From NCBI RefSeq assembly GCF_900187885.1, contig NZ_FYEK01000066.1, positions 23,575 through 87,574 on the forward strand: DNA of 64,000 nt. Direction: 5' to 3'. Every line of letters starts with the position of its first letter. Position 1 is the stretch's first letter. This DNA comes from Thermoflexus hugenholtzii JAD2 (GTDB lineage Bacteria > Chloroflexota > Anaerolineae > Thermoflexales > Thermoflexaceae). The translations under genes and the position numbers were made by a program. The notes under the pieces are model-generated. The model saw nothing but the letters and a program-made list of their open reading frames with translations, was not told where the DNA came from and ran no database searches. Of the stretch, positions 63,044-64,000 are shown in pieces.

Positions 63044-63072
63044 AGTATATCCTCGACCCGGGATCCTGTCAA
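63044..63072 (-). promoter_or_regulatory. Promoter of the MhqO-like/selenoprotein operon
   Basis: Minus-strand TTGACA (63067-63072) and TATACT (63044-63049) with a 17-nt spacer. Transcription would begin near 63037, so the operator sits at about +8 to +30. Confidence 0.85.
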
Positions 63073-63379
63073 GGGCATGGCGAAGGGCGGTGGCCCTTAG
63101 GTGATCCGCATGGCCTGACCCCTGGGTGTGCCAGATCACACGGATGCGGAGGCCTGCTCGTCGTCGAGGTTCTTCCGCTCGAGGATGGTCAGCGGCAGGT
63201 CGTTCATAAACGGAGCAACATCCAACCGATGAGGATGAGGGATGAATCCGGTTGGGATGGAAGGCGTGATGATCGGATACGCAGAACCCTTTCCCAGAAT
63301 CCCAGAGGGACCACCTGCTATAATGGTAGGAGTTGCACAGTTGGATCCGTCATTCCCCCGCGCGGCGGACAGGGTGATC
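63073..63379. other. Intergenic stretch between the operon promoter and tnpB
   Basis: No convincing gene is present. A short inverted repeat GTGTG...CACAC lies near 63126-63141. TATAAT at 63319-63324 on the plus strand, without a good -35, could be the tnpB promoter. An in-frame ATG at 63323 would extend TnpB but overlaps that -10. This may be the left flank of the insertion. Confidence 0.45.
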
Positions 63380-64000
63380 ATGATCGCGGAGGCGGCGACG
63401 ATGCCGACGGTCTGCCTGCGATTCCGATTCGAGGAGCATCCGAAGATCCGCGCTTTGATGGAGGCCTGCGCCGACATCCAGCGGCAGGCCGTCGACTACG
63501 CCCTGGAAAACGGCAAAACCGCCACCTTCACCCTCATCAAAGCCCTCTACCCCTCCCTGCGGGATCAGCATCCGGATCTCCACTCGGTTTGGGTGCAGTC
63601 CGCCGTCCGCGCCGGAGCCGCCGTCGTCCACTCCTTCCGAAACCGCCAGCGAAAAGGGAAAACCCAGCTTCAAAAGCCGGAGATCCGGCGGCCCTTCGTT
63701 TATGTGCGCCGGGATCTGCTGCGGATCGAGTGGGACGGGGAGACGTTGACCCTGACCTTCCCTCTCTCCCCTCACGATCCAGATCCCATCGTCCTCACCT
63801 TCCGTCCCCATCACAAGTATCGCCGGCTGCTGGACGAGTGGAAGGCAGGGCGGGCGAAGATGGGGGAGCCAACCCTGACGGCCCACTCCCTCTCCATCCC
63901 CCTCAAGTTCCCCGACCCCATCCCCTATGAGCCGGAGGGGGTGATCGGGATCGACAGCCATGAGGGGAATCTGACGGCTTTCGTGACCTCCACCAGTGAG
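63380..64000 (+). CDS. tnpB: TnpB-family RNA-guided endonuclease (IS200/IS605 accessory), partial
   Basis: 207 codons are visible before the window ends. The N-terminal part (VCLRFRFEEHPKIRALMEAC, RAGAAVVHSFRNRQRKGK, VYVRRDLLRIEWDGETLTL, RPHHKYRRLLDEWKAG) follows the TnpB wedge/REC layout. The last segment IGIDSHEGNLTAFVTSTS begins the RuvC-I motif with its catalytic Asp. No TnpA is seen upstream. The start may be ATG 63380 or ATG 63401 (better spaced GGAGG upstream). The guide RNA and right end would lie beyond the window. Confidence 0.85.
   Translation, partial: MIAEAATMPTVCLRFRFEEHPKIRALMEACADIQRQAVDYALENGKTATFTLIKALYPSLRDQHPDLHSVWVQSAVRAGAAVVHSFRNRQRKGKTQLQKPEIRRPFVYVRRDLLRIEWDGETLTLTFPLSPHDPDPIVLTFRPHHKYRRLLDEWKAGRAKMGEPTLTAHSLSIPLKFPDPIPYEPEGVIGIDSHEGNLTAFVTSTSE

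Noticed and set aside
63136..63477. 113-codon minus-strand frame near the right edge
   Set aside because: It overlaps the start of TnpB on the other strand, has no ribosome site and no recognisable motif.

Overview
The window is a GC-rich (roughly two-thirds G+C by eye), densely coded bacterial chromosome segment with long single-strand gene runs, strong Shine-Dalgarno sites and many GTG starts. A LysW-dependent alpha-aminoadipate lysine pathway, a single-chain PurL, a PucR-glnA pair, DUF4058 and DUF2207 proteins and a very high density of GATCC-type words suggest a thermophilic member of the Chloroflexota, perhaps close to Thermoflexus. That assignment is inference; no rRNA gene is present. 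There is no prophage, CRISPR array or large island. The clearest mobile gene is a TnpB cut off by the right edge.

Layout. 1-7.5 kb: purine operon on the minus strand (purL with fused PurS-like and PurQ parts, purC, purE, purF, purD) behind a consensus promoter. 7.6-13 kb: minus-strand run with a cation/proton antiporter and an ammonium transporter, each broken by one missing base, then an unknown membrane-anchored protein and a flotillin-like SPFH protein. 13-16 kb: PucR regulator overlapping glnA. 16-21 kb: lipoprotein, a GAF-PAS-AAA+-Fis regulator without a GAFTGA loop, palindromic repeats and a membrane glycosyltransferase. 21-28 kb: YkvA-type protein, CBS-pair protein, and a run of EF-G paralogue, SCP2 protein, Fe-alcohol dehydrogenase, moaC and a moaD-moaE fusion, then an HD protein. 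28-34 kb: REP-like repeats, a response regulator with a degenerate cyclase domain, mutL, selB and a coiled-coil protein.

34.5-44 kb: lysine biosynthesis by the LysW carrier pathway (lysW, lysX, lysY, lysZ, lysJ, lysK, homocitrate synthase, homoaconitase large and small subunits). It is preceded by a promoter, a 27-codon leader peptide with tandem Lys codons, a strong intrinsic terminator just before lysW, and an 11-nt segment able to pair with the terminator loop. This looks like a transcription attenuator sensing lysyl-tRNA. A truncated DUF4058 gene lies antisense between the homoaconitase subunits. Two tRNA-Ser genes follow. 44-58 kb: rhomboid protease, response regulators, a P-loop ATPase, a DUF2207 pair, a TlpA thioredoxin with an Lgt-like protein, a histidine kinase/response regulator pair, a double-HTH MerR protein, an MFS exporter, DUF488, a DsbA-like protein, a methyltransferase and DoxX.

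58-63 kb: a minus-strand operon behind a consensus promoter and a perfect inverted-repeat operator. It encodes an MhqO-like ring-cleaving dioxygenase, a luciferase-fold/DUF5519 protein, a CatE-like dioxygenase, a DsbA-family protein, a small unknown protein and an LLM flavin oxidoreductase, with DoxX just beyond. The set resembles the quinone/catechol-stress (Mhq/Cat) regulon of Bacillus. The DsbA-family gene has an in-frame UGA exactly at the first Cys of its CxxC site, followed by a bSECIS-like hairpin. With selB in the same window, this is best read as a selenoprotein. This operon and the lysine leader are the two most interesting finds.
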